Position numbers and translations under genes: made by a program. From JBCBWG01 sp036804185 (GTDB taxonomy: Bacteria > Pseudomonadota > Alphaproteobacteria > Rhizobiales > Hyphomicrobiaceae), in NCBI GenBank assembly GCA_050330095.1, contig JBHJOC010000094.1, positions 1 through 17,639 of the forward strand: 17,639 bases of DNA. Direction: 5' to 3'. Positions 1-7,811 of this stretch are shown here, piece after piece; position 1 is the first letter of the stretch; every line of letters starts with the position of its first letter. The notes under the pieces were generated by a model that was not told where the DNA came from, made no database searches, and saw nothing but the letters and a program-made list of their open reading frames with translations.

Positions 1-1001
1 CTGACTTGATAGCGGCCAGCGGCGAGCGGCATCGTGAGCTCTCGCGCGATCCTCGTGATCGGGCGTGGCTCGGATGCGTCGAGCGGCGTGATGGTCCATC
101 TCAGGTCGCGCGTCGTTGGCGTGCCCATGGCGTCCAGTCGAGCCGCAAGCATCAGACCACGAGCGCCATCGACGATTGTGAGGCCGGGCTCGGAGGAGAG
201 CGGCGGTGGGGCGGTGGCGATGGGCGCACCATTGGGGGAGGACGCGTCGGGTCGCAGCGCTCTGGCGGACAAGGCAGCCGTGACGAGGGCATCAATGCCG
301 GTGGCGATCTCGGCGGCCCGTAGTGATTGGAACACGGAGCCGCCGGTTCGCGTTCGAAGGCACGCGAGTAAATCTTGAGCATCGGGGTCCGGGGGCGACA
401 GCGTCATGGCCGAGATCTGGAGGTCTGGCATTTCCTTCTTCAGTTCGTCCGCGACGGCACATGGGTCGGCCTGGCAGTTGTCAGGGTCGTCATGGATGAT
501 GATCATCGTCCGCGGGGCAGGGCGCGTGGCGAGCGCGCGTCCTGCTGCCTTCATCGCCTCTGCGATCGGGCCCCGCCCTTGCGGATTGATGCGTTGCAGC
601 GCGCGTGTCAGCGAGGCGGCCGACTGAAGTCCGTTTGAGCGGGTCTGCGGGAACGCAAGCGGTGCCTCCGTCAAGCCACAGCGTCCAGGCTGCTGCAACC
701 CGAAGCCGAACAGCGCGACGTCGACCTGCTCGGCGGTGACAGGCGGAATGAGCGCCGCTACAAGCGCTTCGCGGGCGACGCGGAATTTGGGCTCGCCGCG
801 TCCGCTCACGCCGCCCCACATGGAGCCCGACCCGTCGAAGACCAGGGCGATCGATGGCCTGGCGTCAGTTGCAAGACTTGGGCGAATGGCTAGGCTGAGT
901 GCGGCGACGAAACCGGCCAGGAGGAGCGCGAGGATCCGGGTGCGGCTTAGGCCATCGCAGTGCGGCGCTGAGCCGCGGCAAATGAAGCGGCTGTCTGGCA
1001 T
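1..1001 (-). CDS. Exported von Willebrand factor A (VWA) domain protein, C-terminus beyond left edge
   Basis: Reading the minus strand from ATG at 1001 gives 333 residues open to the left edge; the stop is not in the window. Residues 22-39 are hydrophobic (start ILALLLAGFVAALSLA) and are followed by SLA-TDA, which looks like a signal peptide or N-terminal anchor, so the rest is probably periplasmic. A VWA domain covers about residues 49-243. The metal-site motif DGSGSM is at 56-61, and DDPDNCQADPC at 171-181 matches the D-x-x-(D/E)-(N/T)-C-x-x-DPC pattern of bacterial VWA proteins. The usual MIDAS threonine appears to be glycine (GRGPIAEA, from 142). After a Pro/Ser/Ala-rich linker (about 251-272) a beta-type segment begins (RWTITPLD, ELTMPLAAGRYQV). 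VWA domains usually mediate protein binding; the specific role is unknown. No clear Shine-Dalgarno sequence precedes the ATG. The family call is firm, the function is not. Confidence 0.8.
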   Translation of the reverse strand, partial: MPDSRFICRGSAPHCDGLSRTRILALLLAGFVAALSLAIRPSLATDARPSIALVFDGSGSMWGGVSGRGEPKFRVAREALVAALIPPVTAEQVDVALFGFGLQQPGRCGLTEAPLAFPQTRSNGLQSAASLTRALQRINPQGRGPIAEAMKAAGRALATRPAPRTMIIIHDDPDNCQADPCAVADELKKEMPDLQISAMTLSPPDPDAQDLLACLRTRTGGSVFQSLRAAEIATGIDALVTAALSARALRPDASSPNGAPIATAPPPLSSEPGLTIVDGARGLMLAARLDAMGTPTTRDLRWTITPLDASEPRPITRIARELTMPLAAGRYQV

Positions 1002-1260
1002 TGACTCGGCCCCATCGCTGTCGCCCCTATCATGCGGGTGTTGTGTGCCGGAGGCGACTGCGGCTGCGCTGGGAACGCGTCCGCAAGCGTGACGGGACGT
1101 CGCCAACGACTGGTTCCCTGCGGTACAGCGTGCCAAACGCGCGCCAATGCGGGCAAGTCGCGGCGCAGGCGTGCATGGACGGGGGGCGGACATGCGTCTC
1201 TCCTGCGAGCGGTGCGCTACCGGTTGACAGCGTTGGAATTACAAGCCCGAACGAGGCGCC
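1002..1260. other. Intergenic region between divergent VWA and nitroreductase genes
   Basis: About 260 bases separate two divergently transcribed genes. No ORF here has protein-like content and I see no RNA gene. A TTGACA hexamer at 1224-1229 could be a -35 element for the nitroreductase, but no convincing -10 follows at 16-18 bases, so no promoter is called. Confidence 0.4.
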
Positions 1261-1839
1261 ATGGCTAGTCATGAACTTCTTGCCGTGTTGAAAACGCGGC
1301 GCTCATCAAAGCCCGCTCTGCTCGTTGATCCTGGTCCAAGCCGTGATCAGTTGAGCGAGATTCTCATGTGCGCTGCGCGCGTTCCGGATCACAAGAAGCT
1401 TGCCCCTTGGCGCTTCGTCGTATTCGAGGGGCCCGCGCGCAGAACGTTCGGGCTGCACCTTGAGCGCATTGCTGCCGACCGCTTCCCCGAAGAAGCGACC
1501 GAGATGCGTCGCGAGACCGAGCGCAATCGGTTCTTGCGCGCACCGGTGGTCATTGCGGTGATCTCGTCACCGAAAATGACGGACCGCGTGCCGGAGATCG
1601 AGCAAGTTCTCTCATGCGGGGCCGCCTGCTACAATCTGTGCCTGGCAGCCAACGCCATGGGTTTCGGCACGAGCTGGATCACCGAGTGGTACAGCTACGA
1701 TCCAGGTATTGCAGCCGTGATGGGTCTCGAGGCGCACGAGAAGGTTGCGGGCTTTATCTACATCGGCACGGCGCGCGAAGCCCAACCTGACCGGGACCGG
1801 CCTGATGTCGGAGCGCTCACGACCTATTTCCCCGCCTGA
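1261..1839 (+). CDS. Nitroreductase family protein (YdjA-like, FMN-dependent)
   Basis: The 192-residue protein has the length and pattern of the single-domain YdjA-type branch of the nitroreductase family. These are FMN enzymes that reduce nitro or quinone-like compounds with NAD(P)H. Visible features are the N-terminal phosphate-binding KTRRSSK (residues 11-17), the RVPDHKKLAPWRFVVFEG block (from residue 40), and the C-terminal GFGTSWITEW helix near residues 135-145. The ATG at 1261 has GAGG at 1253-1256, a usable ribosome site with a short 4-base spacer. It is cytoplasmic, with no signal peptide. The next gene, 81 bases downstream on the same strand, is another FMN-binding protein, which suggests but does not prove co-transcription. 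The physiological substrate cannot be told from sequence. Confidence 0.88.
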   Translation: MASHELLAVLKTRRSSKPALLVDPGPSRDQLSEILMCAARVPDHKKLAPWRFVVFEGPARRTFGLHLERIAADRFPEEATEMRRETERNRFLRAPVVIAVISSPKMTDRVPEIEQVLSCGAACYNLCLAANAMGFGTSWITEWYSYDPGIAAVMGLEAHEKVAGFIYIGTAREAQPDRDRPDVGALTTYFPA

Positions 1840-1920
1840 GCTTCGCCGCGCCTCTCTCCCAAACGCCTCCCTGCGTGACGGCTCACCAAGTCGGCGCGGT
1901 CAATCAACCGAGGAGCCTCA

Positions 1921-2553
1921 ATGTTCTACGAGACCGCTGGCAATGCGCATGGTCTACCGCGCGATCCGTTCAAATCACTGGTCGTGCCGCGCCCGATCGG
2001 CTGGGTCTCCAGCCTCGACCGCGAAGGCGTCCTCAATCTTGCACCCTACAGCTATTTCAATGCTGTCAGCGACAACCCGCACTACGTCGTGCTCGGGTCA
2101 TCGCACCGCAAAGACAGCCTCAACAACATCCTCGAGACGGGGGAATTTGTGTGCTCGATGGCCACGTTCGCACACCGCGTCGAGCAGAACGTTACGAGCG
2201 CGGACGTTGCCCCAGCGGTCAACGAGTTCGACATCGCGCGCCTTGAGACGGCTGCTTCGCGCCTCGTTGCGCCACCGCGCGTCGCAGGCGCGCCGGCCGC
2301 CCTCGAGTGCAAGCTCTACAAGACGTTCGACCTGCCAGCCATCGTTCCCGGCGGCAAGGCGGGCTACACGATGATCGTCGGCTACGTGGTTGGCGTCTAT
2401 ATCGACGACGCGTTCATCAAGAATGGGTTTGTCGACACGGCCGCAATGCAGCCGATCGCCCGCCTCGGCTACATGGATTACGCAACGGTGACGCCAGAGT
2501 CGACGTTTACGCTGAACCGCCCCCAGCTCCGGCCCGACGGCAGCATCGGGTGA
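1921..2553 (+). CDS. Flavin reductase family protein (FMN-binding split barrel)
   Basis: The 210-residue product has the typical length and motifs of the DIM6/NTAB flavin-reductase-like family. RPIGWVSSLDREGVLNLAPYS (roughly residues 23-43) is the FMN-binding start of the split barrel, followed by SYFNAVSDNPHYVVLGS, KDSLNNILETGEFVCSM and LECKLYKTFDLP. Members reduce free flavin with NAD(P)H for a partner oxygenase, or act as flavoproteins of unknown substrate; this branch is rarely characterised. GAGGAG at 1912-1917 lies just before the ATG. It follows the nitroreductase on the same strand and is followed by a hairpin at 2558-2579, which suggests the transcript ends there. No oxygenase partner is visible in the window. 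Confidence 0.85.
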   Translation: MFYETAGNAHGLPRDPFKSLVVPRPIGWVSSLDREGVLNLAPYSYFNAVSDNPHYVVLGSSHRKDSLNNILETGEFVCSMATFAHRVEQNVTSADVAPAVNEFDIARLETAASRLVAPPRVAGAPAALECKLYKTFDLPAIVPGGKAGYTMIVGYVVGVYIDDAFIKNGFVDTAAMQPIARLGYMDYATVTPESTFTLNRPQLRPDGSIG

Positions 2554-2557
2554 TGGC

Positions 2558-2579
2558 GTTCGCACTCATGTGTGCGAGC
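2558..2579 (+). terminator. Hairpin after flavin reductase, possible terminator
   Basis: GTTCGCAC (2558-2565) pairs with GTGCGAGC (2572-2579), giving an 8-bp stem with one G-T pair and a 6-base loop, 5 bases after the stop codon. No T-run follows, so it is not a classical intrinsic terminator. It sits between a plus-strand gene and a convergent tRNA gene. Confidence 0.4.
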
Positions 2580-2595
2580 TGGACAAGTCTCGGAA

Positions 2596-2685
<90 letters not shown>

Positions 2686-2711
2686 GGGCATGCGGCTCGA
2701 AGCCGCGCTTT

Positions 2712-2740
2712 GCAATAGTCGCGACTGAGCCGCGGCTCAA
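2712..2740 (-). promoter_or_regulatory. Putative sigma70-type promoter of tRNA-Ser
   Basis: On the minus strand TTGAGC (2735-2740) and TATTGC (2712-2717) are separated by exactly 17 bases. Transcription would start near 2705, about 20 bases before the mature tRNA. A perfect 14-base palindrome, TGAGCCGCGGCTCA (2726-2739), overlaps the -35 box and spacer. Downstream of the -10, GCGGCT (2692-2697) and AGCCGC (2701-2706) form a short inverted repeat in the leader. The call rests on hexamer match and spacing only. Confidence 0.45.
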
Positions 2741-2896
2741 GCCCAACATCGGGGGCGAGGACCTCAGGTCACCGCCGCACTCGCGATCGGTGCCTCTGAC
2801 CATCGCAGGTTGACACAGGCTGCTCGAATAAGGAACGTCCCCTCGCAATGGAGGGTTGCCTTCAACCCTTGGCCCCACGTTAACGGAAGGCGAGGC

Positions 2897-4168
2897 ATGC
2901 GCGACAACGCTCATCTGCTGACGTTAACCATATTGCGCCGCAATCATGGCGGACGATCTGCCCTGATTGGGCGCGCAACCCGCTGCGTATTTCTGACGGT
3001 GGCGGCCTGGTTTGCAACGCTTCTCCTTTCCTCGGGCCTCATTGTCGCGAGCGCCTGCGCCACCACGGCGCAGCCGGCTGGCGGCTTTCAGACGACGGCA
3101 AAATACGCGATTCTCGTGGACTCAACCTCGAACGCTGTCCTGTTCGAGCACAACGCCGACGAGCCTGCTCCCCCCGCCAGCATGAGCAAGCTCATGACGC
3201 TTGCTGTCGTCTATAGGGCCATCAGCCTCGGGCAGCTCAAGCTCGACGACGAGTTTCTCGTCAGCGAGTACGCCTGGCGGACCGGTGGGGCTCCGTCCCG
3301 GACCTCTGCCATGATGGTCCCAGTCAACACCCGCGAGACGCTTGAGCAACTCATTCGGGGCATCGTCGTTCAGTCAGGCAATGACGCTGCGATTGCCATT
3401 GCCGAAGGGCTGGCAGGGTCCGAGGAAGCTTTTGCCAAGGTGATGCAGGCCGAGGCCAAGCGTCTTGGGCTTCGCAACTCGACCTTTCGCAACTCGACCG
3501 GCTTGCCCCACCCTGAACACCGCATGTCGGCGCGTGATCTGGTGATCCTCGCAGAGCATCTGATCGAGGACTATCCCGAGCTCTACAAGCTGTTCGCCGA
3601 GCGCGAGTTCCGTTATCGCCGGCATGTATTTCGCAATCGCAATCCCCTGTTGGATCTTGATATCGGCGTTGATGGGCTCAAGACCGGCTTCACCTCTGAA
3701 GCCGGCCACGGCGTCGTGGCGTCAGCAGTTCAGGGCGACCGCCGTCTCGTCGTCGTGGTCAACGGGCTTGAGACGGGCAACGAGCGTCGGCGCGAGGCGC
3801 AGCGCTTGCTCGAGTGGGGGTTCCGCGGCTTCAGCAAATTCGATTTGTTCGCGAGCGGGGATATCGTCGGACAGGCGCGTGTGTGGGGCGGGACGCAGTT
3901 TTTCGTGCCGCTGACCGGAAATGGCCCGCTCACGGTGGTGCTGCCGAGGTTCCCAGTGAACCAGAGATTGACAGCCGAAATCGTCTATGAAGGTCCGCTG
4001 AAGCCGCCGATTGCCAGTGGTGCCGAAGTTGCAAAACTGAGGGTGCGTAGCTCGACAGGGGCAGTGAACGAGATCCCGCTCTATGCGGCTGAGGATGTTG
4101 CAACCGCGGGCGTCCTGAGGCGCGGGCTCGACAGCGCCTTCCATCTCGCGTTTGGCTGGTTGCCCTGA
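2897..4168 (+). CDS. dacA: D-alanyl-D-alanine carboxypeptidase (PBP5/6 type, peptidase S11)
   Basis: This periplasmic serine enzyme trims the terminal D-Ala from peptidoglycan pentapeptides. All three penicillin-binding motifs are present: SMSK at 95-98 (Ser95 nucleophile, Lys98), SGN at 160-162 and KTG at 262-264. Residues 33-54 are a hydrophobic signal segment. After the catalytic domain, the segment from about residue 317 (DLFASGDIVGQARVWGG) resembles the PBP5 C-terminal beta domain, and the last 16 residues (GLDSAFHLAFGWLP at the end) could be the usual amphipathic membrane anchor. I chose ATG 2897 (423 residues) because GGAAGGCGAGG lies just upstream. An upstream in-frame TTG at 2810 would add 29 non-family residues and lacks a ribosome site. 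The thymidylate kinase gene follows after 44 bases, so they probably share a transcript. Confidence 0.93.
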   Translation: MRDNAHLLTLTILRRNHGGRSALIGRATRCVFLTVAAWFATLLLSSGLIVASACATTAQPAGGFQTTAKYAILVDSTSNAVLFEHNADEPAPPASMSKLMTLAVVYRAISLGQLKLDDEFLVSEYAWRTGGAPSRTSAMMVPVNTRETLEQLIRGIVVQSGNDAAIAIAEGLAGSEEAFAKVMQAEAKRLGLRNSTFRNSTGLPHPEHRMSARDLVILAEHLIEDYPELYKLFAEREFRYRRHVFRNRNPLLDLDIGVDGLKTGFTSEAGHGVVASAVQGDRRLVVVVNGLETGNERRREAQRLLEWGFRGFSKFDLFASGDIVGQARVWGGTQFFVPLTGNGPLTVVLPRFPVNQRLTAEIVYEGPLKPPIASGAEVAKLRVRSSTGAVNEIPLYAAEDVATAGVLRRGLDSAFHLAFGWLP

Positions 4169-4212
4169 ACGTCACGCATCGACCGTCCGAGGGCGGTAAG
4201 GAGGCGCGTGTG

Positions 4213-4875
4213 ATGCACCGCGGTACGTTCATCACACTGGAAGGCGGGGAGGGCACCGGCAAGACGACGCAGGGCCTGCTGCTTGCCGAGCGGCTGCGGT
4301 CTGCTGGTCTTGATGTCGTGGTGACCCGCGAACCAGGTGGTGCACCATTTGCAGAGCGTCTGCGCGATCTCATCCTGTCCGAGAAGCCCCAGGCGCAACT
4401 CTCGGAAATGCTCGTGTTCGCCGCAGCACGAGCCGAGCATCTCGAGGTGACCGTCAGACCCGCTCTGGCTTTGGGGCAGGTCGTCATCTGCGATCGATTC
4501 ATCGATTCAACCCGCGTCTATCAGGGCACGCTCGGTGGGCTTGCACCGGATACGATAGGCCGTGTCGAACAGGTGTCCACCGCAGGCCTCCTGCCTGCAC
4601 TTACGCTGGTGTTCGATGCCGACGTTGGTGTCGCACGGGTTCGCGCCGCAACCCGAGGAGGAGAAAACCGCTTCGACGCCGCACAGAGCGCCGACTACGA
4701 TGCGATCCGCCGGGGCTTTCTCGACATTGCCGCGCAGGAACCCGATCGCTGCCGCGTCGTTGATGCATCACAGGCCGTCGAGGCGGTGGCGGCGGATGTC
4801 TGGCGCATCGTCTCGTCAAGGTTTGCGATCGATTGCTGGGCTTTAGGCGACCCTGTCAAAAGGCCGCTCGTCTGA
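4213..4875 (+). CDS. tmk: Thymidylate kinase (dTMP kinase)
   Basis: It phosphorylates dTMP to dTDP with ATP, an essential step of dTTP synthesis. Walker A GGEGTGKT is at residues 11-18, TREPGG at 38-43, and the nucleotide-binding DRFIDSTR at 94-101; RGGENRFD near 153-160 is a lid-type segment. The 220-residue length is normal. AAGGAGG at 4198-4204 sits 8 bases before ATG 4213; a GTG directly upstream (4210) is in frame but worse spaced. The stop codon overlaps the start of holB (TGATG at 4873-4877), indicating translational coupling. The dacA-tmk-holB-metG-tatD order is familiar in Hyphomicrobiales, which supports the assignment. Confidence 0.95.
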   Translation: MHRGTFITLEGGEGTGKTTQGLLLAERLRSAGLDVVVTREPGGAPFAERLRDLILSEKPQAQLSEMLVFAAARAEHLEVTVRPALALGQVVICDRFIDSTRVYQGTLGGLAPDTIGRVEQVSTAGLLPALTLVFDADVGVARVRAATRGGENRFDAAQSADYDAIRRGFLDIAAQEPDRCRVVDASQAVEAVAADVWRIVSSRFAIDCWALGDPVKRPLV

Positions 4876-6023
4876 TGGCCCGTGCCGCTGCTGCTGCAGA
4901 AGACGAGGCTCTGCCAGAGGCGGACAGGCTATCGCCGTATCTGCATCCCCGCCACGCCCCAAGTGTCTTCGGTCACGCCGATCAGATCGCGACGCTCGAC
5001 GATGCCTTGCGTGGCGCGCGTTGCCATCACGCCTGGCTGTTGACGGGGCCCGCAGGCGTCGGCAAGGCGACCCTCGCATGGCGGGCGGCCCGCTTCGCGC
5101 TCGCGGGGCCGCACGAGTGGGTGCCGGGGCAGAGACTAACAACGAAGCCCGGCTGGTTCGGATCACGCCTCGTCGACAACCTGGCTCACCCTGATCTCTT
5201 GCTGCTGCGCAGGCCCTACGATCCCGCCACGAAGCGGCATAAGACGGTTATCACAGCCGACGAGGTGCGCCGCCTGCGAAGTTTCCTCGGACACACGCAG
5301 GGGGCCGGCGGCTGGCGTGTCGTGATTGTCGACCGGAGCGACGACCTGAACATCGCGGCTGCCAACGCGCTGCTGAAGACACTTGAGGAGCCACCGCCAG
5401 GAACCATATTTCTGCTCGTCTCCAGCCAACCAGGCCGTTTGCTTCCAACGATCCGCTCCCGCTGCCGCACGCTCGTGCTCGCGCCTCTGCCCGACGACGT
5501 TCTGGTTGACGCGTGCGCGAAGATCGCGTCCCAAAGCGAGGCGCCGGTCGAGGGGGCCGATAGCCCCTCGCTCGTGCGTCTTGCCCCGTTTGCGGGCGGC
5601 AGTCCGGGTCAGCTGTTGTCCCTTGCTGCGACCGGTGGCAGTCGGATCGTCGAAGACGTCCTCGGGCACCTGCGCGAGTGGCCCTCGGGCGATGCAGCAA
5701 AGGCTTTGCGGTCGGCTGACCTCGTATCCGACAGTGACACCAATGTTCTGGACCTCTGGGTTGCGCTTCTGCTCCAAAGCATGCGCGCTGCCGCGAGGGC
5801 TGCCGTGGCGGGTCGGGATGAATCAGGCGGTGCCGCAGGTTCACCCCGTCTCATCGAGCACCTCGGCGATACTGCAGCGCTTGCCTCGTGGGCTGAGCTG
5901 TGGGAGACCGTCGCGCGCGACAAGGCAGCGGTCGATCAGCTCAATCTCGACCGGCGCGCATTTGTTCTGGCGACGCTGGCGCGGCTCGGCCGGTTCGCCA
6001 ATTCAGCGCCCGGTCAGACGTGA
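4875..6023 (+). CDS. holB: DNA polymerase III subunit delta prime
   Basis: This clamp-loader subunit works with gamma/tau and delta to load the beta sliding clamp. The 382-residue protein shows FGHADQIATLDDAL (32-45), a degenerate Walker A GPAGVGKAT (58-66) where the Ser/Thr after the lysine is Ala65, and LLKTLEEPPPGTIFLLVSS (from 166) leading to SRCR at 195-198. LEEPP and SRC are hallmark clamp-loader motifs. The altered Walker A fits the family knowledge that delta' is a non-ATPase subunit. ATG 4875 overlaps the tmk stop; a TTG 42 bases upstream is in frame but lies inside tmk and is not needed. metG follows at 6099. Confidence 0.93.
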   Translation: MARAAAAAEDEALPEADRLSPYLHPRHAPSVFGHADQIATLDDALRGARCHHAWLLTGPAGVGKATLAWRAARFALAGPHEWVPGQRLTTKPGWFGSRLVDNLAHPDLLLLRRPYDPATKRHKTVITADEVRRLRSFLGHTQGAGGWRVVIVDRSDDLNIAAANALLKTLEEPPPGTIFLLVSSQPGRLLPTIRSRCRTLVLAPLPDDVLVDACAKIASQSEAPVEGADSPSLVRLAPFAGGSPGQLLSLAATGGSRIVEDVLGHLREWPSGDAAKALRSADLVSDSDTNVLDLWVALLLQSMRAAARAAVAGRDESGGAAGSPRLIEHLGDTAALASWAELWETVARDKAAVDQLNLDRRAFVLATLARLGRFANSAPGQT

Positions 6024-6098
6024 TCACGAGCAATCGTCTCCGCTCTCGGGCGCGTTGCGACCGAGCCTCCAACTTTGAAAGACGGACAAGCGCCGATC

Positions 6099-7661
6099 AT
6101 GGGTCAGAAGCCCAAATTCTTCATCACGACAGCGATCTCCTATCCGAACGGCGCGCCGCATATCGGTCACGCCTACGAGGCCCTTGCCACAGATGCAATT
6201 GCCCGGTTCGAGCGGCTGGATGGCAAGGATGTGTTCTTTCTCACTGGCACCGACGAGCATGGGCTCAAGATGGTCCAGACCGCCACGCGAGAGGGCGTGC
6301 CAGTCGCTCAGTTGGCGGACCGCAACGCTGCGCGTTTCCGCGAGATGGCGACCAAGCTCAATCTCAGCAACGAGGATTTCATTCGCACCAGCGAACCGCG
6401 GCACTTCGCGTCATGCCAGGAAATCTGGCGCCGTATGAGTGCTGCTGGTGACATCTACACGTCGCAGTATGCAGGTTGGTACTCCGTTCGTGACGAGGCG
6501 TTCTACAACGAGAGCGAGACGACAGTCCGCGAGGATGGTGTCAGGGTCGGACCGCAAGGCACACCCGTCGAATGGACCGAGGAAGAAACGTACTTCTTCA
6601 GGCTTTCGGCCTATCAGGATCGCCTTCTCGCCCACTATGAGGCCAATCACGACTTCATCCTGCCGCCGGAGCGGCGCAACGAGGTGGTCAGCTTTGTCAG
6701 GGGCGGTCTTGAGGATCTTTCGATCTCACGCACAACGCTCTCGTGGGGCATCCCAGTGCCGGATGCGCCGGGCCATGTCATGTACGTCTGGGTCGATGCC
6801 CTGACGAATTATATCACAGGCACAGGCTTTCCCGATGAAACCCATCCGCGCTGGGGTTACTGGCCCGCCGACGTCCATGTGATCGGTAAAGACATTGTCC
6901 GCTTCCACGCGGTCTATTGGCCGGCGTTTCTGATGTCGGCCGGACTCGCCCTGCCCAAACGCGTCTTCGCGCACGGCTTCTTGTTCAACAAGGGCGAGAA
7001 AATGTCGAAGTCGGTCGGTAATGTCATTGATCCGTTCAATCTCGCCGACGTCTATGGCGTCGATCAGATGCGCTATTTTTTCCTCCGTGAGGTCACGTTC
7101 GGCCAGGACGGGAGCTATAGCCCCGAGGCGATCACGAACCGCGTCAACGCAGATCTTGCGAACGACCTTGGCAACCTTGCGCAGCGCTCACTGTCGATGA
7201 TCGCCAAGAACTGCGCCGGGCGTGTTCCGACACCCGGTGCTTACAGCGCGGCCGACCTCACGGTCCTCGCCGCAGCGGATGGAATGTACCAGGCATGCCG
7301 GACGGCCATGGATCGGCAGGCGATCAAAGGTTGGCTCGATGCGGTCTGGGGCGTTGTTGGCGATGCGAACCGCTACTTCGCCAGTGAAGAGCCGTGGGCA
7401 AAGCGCAAGACTGATCCAGAGCGTATGGCGACGATCCTCTATGTGACTGCCGAGGTGGTGCGCCAGGCGGCCATTCTCGCACAACCGGTCACGCCGACGG
7501 CGGCTGGCAAGCTGCTCGACCTGCTTGGCCAAACGGAGACGGCTCAGCGCACGTTCAACGCGCTGGGCGCGGCCCGTCGCCTCGGCCCGGGGACGCCATT
7601 GCCGCAGCCCATCGGGGTCTTTCCCCGCCATGTTGCGCCTGAGACGACGAGCGACGCGTGA
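6099..7661 (+). CDS. metG: Methionyl-tRNA synthetase
   Basis: This class I aminoacyl-tRNA synthetase charges tRNA-Met for initiation and elongation. The signature HIGH is at residues 21-24 and KMSKS at 301-305. FFLTGTDEHG (46-55) and the downstream helical anticodon-binding domain (NDLGNLAQRSLSMIAKN onward) follow the normal order. At 520 residues it is the short form without a C-terminal tRNA-binding (EMAP-like) domain. The insert at GWYSVRDEAFYNE lacks the paired Cys of zinc-bearing MetRS, as is usual for the short alphaproteobacterial form. ATG 6099 is chosen over the in-frame TTG 6075, since MGQKPKFFITTAISYPNG is the expected family start; the ribosome site is weak for both. It sits 75 bases after holB in the same run. 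Confidence 0.95.
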   Translation: MGQKPKFFITTAISYPNGAPHIGHAYEALATDAIARFERLDGKDVFFLTGTDEHGLKMVQTATREGVPVAQLADRNAARFREMATKLNLSNEDFIRTSEPRHFASCQEIWRRMSAAGDIYTSQYAGWYSVRDEAFYNESETTVREDGVRVGPQGTPVEWTEEETYFFRLSAYQDRLLAHYEANHDFILPPERRNEVVSFVRGGLEDLSISRTTLSWGIPVPDAPGHVMYVWVDALTNYITGTGFPDETHPRWGYWPADVHVIGKDIVRFHAVYWPAFLMSAGLALPKRVFAHGFLFNKGEKMSKSVGNVIDPFNLADVYGVDQMRYFFLREVTFGQDGSYSPEAITNRVNADLANDLGNLAQRSLSMIAKNCAGRVPTPGAYSAADLTVLAAADGMYQACRTAMDRQAIKGWLDAVWGVVGDANRYFASEEPWAKRKTDPERMATILYVTAEVVRQAAILAQPVTPTAAGKLLDLLGQTETAQRTFNALGAARRLGPGTPLPQPIGVFPRHVAPETTSDA

Positions 7662-7811
7662 ACGGTGGCCGCCGCGTGGCTGCGCGAACGCGTTGGGTTG
7701 TTCCATGGGTGGTGCTTCTACCAGAGACAGGATCCGCACTGACCCAGGACGGGCATTGGCGCCGGATGCCACGCTGGAGAGAGGTGAGGCCATGACAAGA
7801 GGACGTGGGCG

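Noticed and set aside
2810..2838. TTGACA at 2810 as the dacA promoter -35
   Set aside because: No acceptable -10 is found 16-18 bases downstream; AATAAG is only 11 bases away.
2810..2896. TTG start giving a 29-residue longer D,D-carboxypeptidase
   Set aside because: The added residues are not typical of the family, no ribosome site precedes the TTG, and ATG 2897 has a strong one and leads straight into the signal peptide region.
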